From Serinus canaria (Eukaryota > Chordata > Aves > Passeriformes > Fringillidae): 64,000 nt of DNA. The notes below the pieces were generated by a model. That model had not been told where the DNA came from. It saw only the letters and a program-made list of their open reading frames with translations, and did not search any database. A program made the position numbers and the translations under genes. Positions 60,694 through 64,000 of the stretch are shown here, piece by piece (within the stretch, counting starts at the first letter, position 1; each line of letters opens with the position of its first letter). The stretch covers positions 64,669,934 through 64,733,933 of the forward strand of contig NC_066313.1 of assembly GCF_022539315.1 (NCBI RefSeq), read 5' to 3'.

Positions 60694-60937
60694 CAAGGTT
60701 AGGCTTGGCTGACTCTGTCAGGAATCAGTCAGGTTGGGGAAATCTAATGTGAACAAGTCCAAGTATTTACACATGAGATAGGTGTGTGAGTTCTCATTTT
60801 AGTGATTCAAGGGTACAAGATTAGGCTTGGCTGACTCTGTCAGGAATCAGTCAGGCTGGGGAAATTCAATGTGAACAAGTCCAAGTATTTACACATGAGA
60901 TAGGTGTGTGAGTTCTCATTTTAGTGATTCAAGGGTT
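60694..60937. repeat. 122-bp direct tandem duplication
   Basis: Copy one (60694-60815) and copy two (60816-60937) align without gaps at a period of 122 bp and differ at only about four positions (roughly 97 percent identity by eye): G/A at 60698/60820, AGGTTGGGG against AGGCTGGGG, and AATCTAATG against AATTCAATG. There are no long frames in it and no known family is recognised. The high identity points to a young event, and copy number may vary between individuals. Confidence 0.95.
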
Positions 60938-63428
60938 GATTCAGCTATCTTTTCAGGAGTGCTGAGGAGATTGTTCCAGGTACCTGGGACATAGTTTGGG
61001 GCTGACAGATAGATATGTATATGAGAACCCCAAACTCTTCTGGATCAGAAGCTGGAAGCCAGTCAGAGTATCCTATAACAGCTTATAGGGAACGGAATTT
61101 CTACCTTTCAGTAGCTGAGCTGACTCTGAGTAGAACCAATAAGCTCTGGAGAGCCAATTCAATTGCATCTTCAGTAAAGGCCTAGATGTGGTCAGCTGAA
61201 TTCACTGAATTGACTGGAGATCAAATTGCTTTCACATGTTAGAATGTACTCTTATGTGTAGACACCTCTCTTATGATGTATGAGTCTCAACCAAATGACA
61301 ATTTAACTGTCTGGGTGTTAAGTTGGTTGCATAAACACCAGCACCCAGTGTCACCACTAATATCCTAGATGGTCTAAAAAAATCTGTGTTGACCTGACAT
61401 TGAACAGAATCCAAATGTCTTGCACTCTTCTGATAAGACTGCTGAAGGCATGGTGCATCTAAGGAATCAAAGATGTCCTAGACTTATACCCTGAGTTGAT
61501 GCCCTGAAGACAGGTAAGATAAATTAACATTGCTTGCACATGGCTTTTAAAAGAAAAAAATAATGTCAAGACTAATTATCAAAGGATTAATTCTGTTTTC
61601 TTCTATTCCTGTGCAATTATTTTAACATAATTAAATGCAATCTCTACTGATCCATACCAGTATTATTTGGACAGCCATAGATACCAAATGGGTCTTTGCA
61701 ATGAGCAAAAAATAATTTCTTTTAATGAAAATATTTCAACAGGCGTAGTGATAAAAGCATCTTATATTAATTTTCAAGCAACTGAAGATTTTAAATTTTA
61801 CATTAGTGCGTCCAAAAATATTTATAACACTGAAACAAAATAATTTCACCAGAATACCCAATCTAACTGCCACCATGACTGCTGAATGATACATTTCTGG
61901 CAACTACAGCAAATTTGCCTCTGGGGAAGTTTTTAATGGAATGTTGCTATGTAATCAGACTCCAAAAAGTGTCTTTAAAATAGTGATGAATGAGTGAAGT
62001 CCACAAATAGGTTTTTTTTTTTTCCTGCCACAAATTTAATACTTACTAGCACCTTTTAATTGCATAAGTAAGTGAACTGACAACCAAATAAATCTGACAA
62101 AGAATGTGAAAACCTTCATATATTGTATGCTGTTGGGTGGGGGAGATTTCAGGGAAGCTCAAACTAGTTATTTGCTTAATAACAAGGTTATATTTGGTCT
62201 TACAATTGCAATTATGATTTCATTGAGTTTCAAAATCAGGATGACAACAGCCTTCACACTTTGTGAAAAAATCTAGGTATGTTCTCTTAGTGGCCTAGAA
62301 ATATGACTCAGACTGAAAGAGAAAGATTTAAGAGAAGCTGAAAGATTTATTGTTCTAATAGTTTAACAAAACAATTTTTGCAAACAACTTGTTTGTATTG
62401 AACTCAACTTTTCCAATATCAGAATTCCTGTGTATGACATTTTATGTCACTTTCTGTCTGTTTTGCTTCTGTATGCTTTCTTAACATGCTCTGATGCTTT
62501 TGTGTAAAATTTGCACAGGTGATGATTCTCCCTACTTTTGCTTTTAAAATAAAGACATTCTAAATCCTTCTTCCTAAACAACTAATTGCAATGACATAAT
62601 GCTATTAAATAATGGAACACTGACGGTGTTAACTCTAACTCTTTTAATGTTTTCTTTTTTTTTTCTTTTTTTTTCTTTTTGTCTTTTTTTTGGTGTTGTT
62701 AAAGCTGAGATTTTGGATGACATGAATACCCCAGCATGTCTCAAAATAATCCACAGCCATTGTGAACAATTTCAGGAATAGTTCTACCAGTCACATTGAT
62801 TCCTATTTGCCATTTCAAGTCTTAACTTCTGCTGTGTGCATAAATGCTCCAGTGTATCCTGGTTGGATTCTCTATCGAGCTAGGAACTCAGATCTCTGAA
62901 GACAATGGCTTAGCACATTATTCTTAGGGTGTACCAGACAAGGTATTTCAAGTGAAAGTAAAACCAGAAAAATGAATATCATGGTACAGGCCATGGTGAG
63001 AATCTCAGATACACTCCTCACTCTGCTGTGTCTTTTGGGGTTAGTTAGGTGTTGGCATGTTGGGTCTTGTGAGTGAATGTCATTTATTAGCACCAGGCTG
63101 TACCAAATCCTCGGACAAAGAATTGAAATGCATCACATGGGATTTCCACTCTTGCATTCAAAGATCAAAAATTTGTGTGGCCTTAATGTACTAAGTCCCC
63201 CAGTGTGGAACCAAGTCTTTGGCTCCTTACTTAGGCAGACTGAAAGCTTAGAGGATAAATGGATGGTCTCTCCTTAAACTCAGAGGACAAACATAAGAAG
63301 GCAAAAGAATTCTTGTAAACTAAATTATCACATTGGAACAGAACAGATAGCTAAAAGCTAGTAACAAAGAGAGTTCAGAGTAGAAAATAAAAGACGGATT
63401 CTAAGATATAAATGCCCTTCCCTTGAAA
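60938..63428. other. Unique non-coding DNA
   Basis: No gene recognised. A pyrimidine-only tract lies at 62650-62680; the plus frame 62599-62781 runs through it and is Phe-rich as a result. Confidence 0.5.
62650..62680. repeat. Polypyrimidine (T-rich) tract
   Basis: 31 nt of only T and C, with three isolated C residues, followed by GTC and eight more T. Confidence 0.85.
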
Positions 63429-63566
63429 TGTTCCAGGATAGCTGGATATTGCTTTGAGCAATCTGGTCTAGTGGAAGGTGTCCCTGTCCACTGAGGGGTT
63501 AGAATGATATGCTTTTTAAAGTCCCTTCCAACCCAAACATTTCCATGACTCTATGATTCCATGAAA
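63429..63566 (+). mobile_element. CR1 LINE, 3' end, sense
   Basis: TGTTCCAGGATAGCTGG, GAGCAATCTGGTCTAGTGGA, AGGTGTCCCTGTCCACTGAG, GGTTAGAATGATATGCTTTT, AAAGTCCCTTCCAACCCAAA and CATGACTCTATGATTCCATG follow the avian CR1 3' end closely (CAACCTGGTCTAGTGGAAGG, TGTCCCTGCCCATGGCAG, GGTCCCTTCCAACCCAAACC, ATTCTATGATTCTATG). It is about 140 bp, 5' truncated, with the terminal octamers intact. Confidence 0.9.
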
Positions 63567-64000
63567 AAGTTGTAAGTCTTACAAGAAAAGTTATGGAAGG
63601 AAGAAACCTAACCATTTAGAAGTCTTTCATCAGTTTATGACAAGCATTCTATAGACTGTTTGCTCATGATAACGAGGAACTGCGTATGATGTTGGGATAT
63701 GCTTTTCACATGGCCTTTATTCTTAGCAATGTTAATTAGTAACACAGAATTTGAGGCCACATGAAACTGAGGATCTCCTATCTTGTTTCAAAGTATTTCT
63801 TGTGATTTATGATGAAGATACAAAGAGCCCCTTTCTAAATGTGGACTTACCTGGTAAGATCCTGAGTGTGCTTGGAGTACCTTTATCTTCCAGTAAAACT
63901 GAAGATTATTCTTCAGCTTTTTCCTTATTCTATAAAACCTAATTTTCAGGTAACAAAAGATAAATATACTGTGAATAATAATCTAACAAGGCAGCTGTAA
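63567..64000. other. Unique non-coding flank
   Basis: No gene recognised; a 63-codon plus frame (63751-63942) has no known domain. On the minus strand, 63851-63898 is bounded by a modest acceptor and a perfect donor; see findings. Confidence 0.45.

Noticed and set aside
60694..60937. CRISPR-like direct repeats
   Set aside because: Only two abutting 122-bp copies with no spacers, in a vertebrate-type genome.

Overview
This window looks like vertebrate nuclear DNA, most probably from a bird. It is AT-rich and densely broken by stop codons in all frames. It has several CR1 LINE fragments with the avian-type 3' end (CAGAATCACAGAAT or its complement, and TTCCAACCNNAAC-like tails), worn MIR/L3-like and tRNA-type SINE fragments, and otherwise low interspersed-repeat density. 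There are no prokaryotic features: no operons, no ribosome binding sites and no long open frames. The species cannot be named from this sequence.

I found no protein-coding gene, rRNA, functional tRNA or CRISPR array that I can support. The longest open frame is 158 codons (19436-19912 +). It and the other frames of 60-126 codons look like chance frames: many run through simple repeats or transposon fragments, and none shows a domain I recognise. The window is best read as intergenic DNA or the inside of a very long intron; the sequence alone cannot decide which.

Layout. 1-8000: unique DNA with a tRNA-type SINE remnant (185-290) and an old fold-back repeat fragment (about 6972). 8000-24950: a clear CR1 antisense tail (8019-8228), an octamer satellite (11521-11568), a TA microsatellite, two fold-back elements (14160-14360, 20408-20538), a local GC/CpG-rich patch (22440-22740), a MIR-like remnant, a tRNA-like/CR1-tail pair (23447-23580) and a second CR1 (24792-24950). 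25000-45400: mostly unique sequence, with a 64-nt G/T-only strand, a well-formed fold-back element (32017-32087) and a CpG-retaining block (32450-32730) that is the best regulatory candidate. 45400-64000: more SINE/L3 remnants, microsatellites, a CR1 at 52110-52295, a recent-looking 122-bp tandem duplication (60694-60937) and a final CR1 (63429-63566).

The items most worth checking are the CpG-retaining or homeobox/E-box/octamer-rich blocks that look like conserved non-coding elements, and five places where a good splice acceptor is followed at exon-like distance by a strong splice donor. The latter could be exons of an unannotated non-coding transcript. No novel multi-gene system is visible, and I do not claim one.
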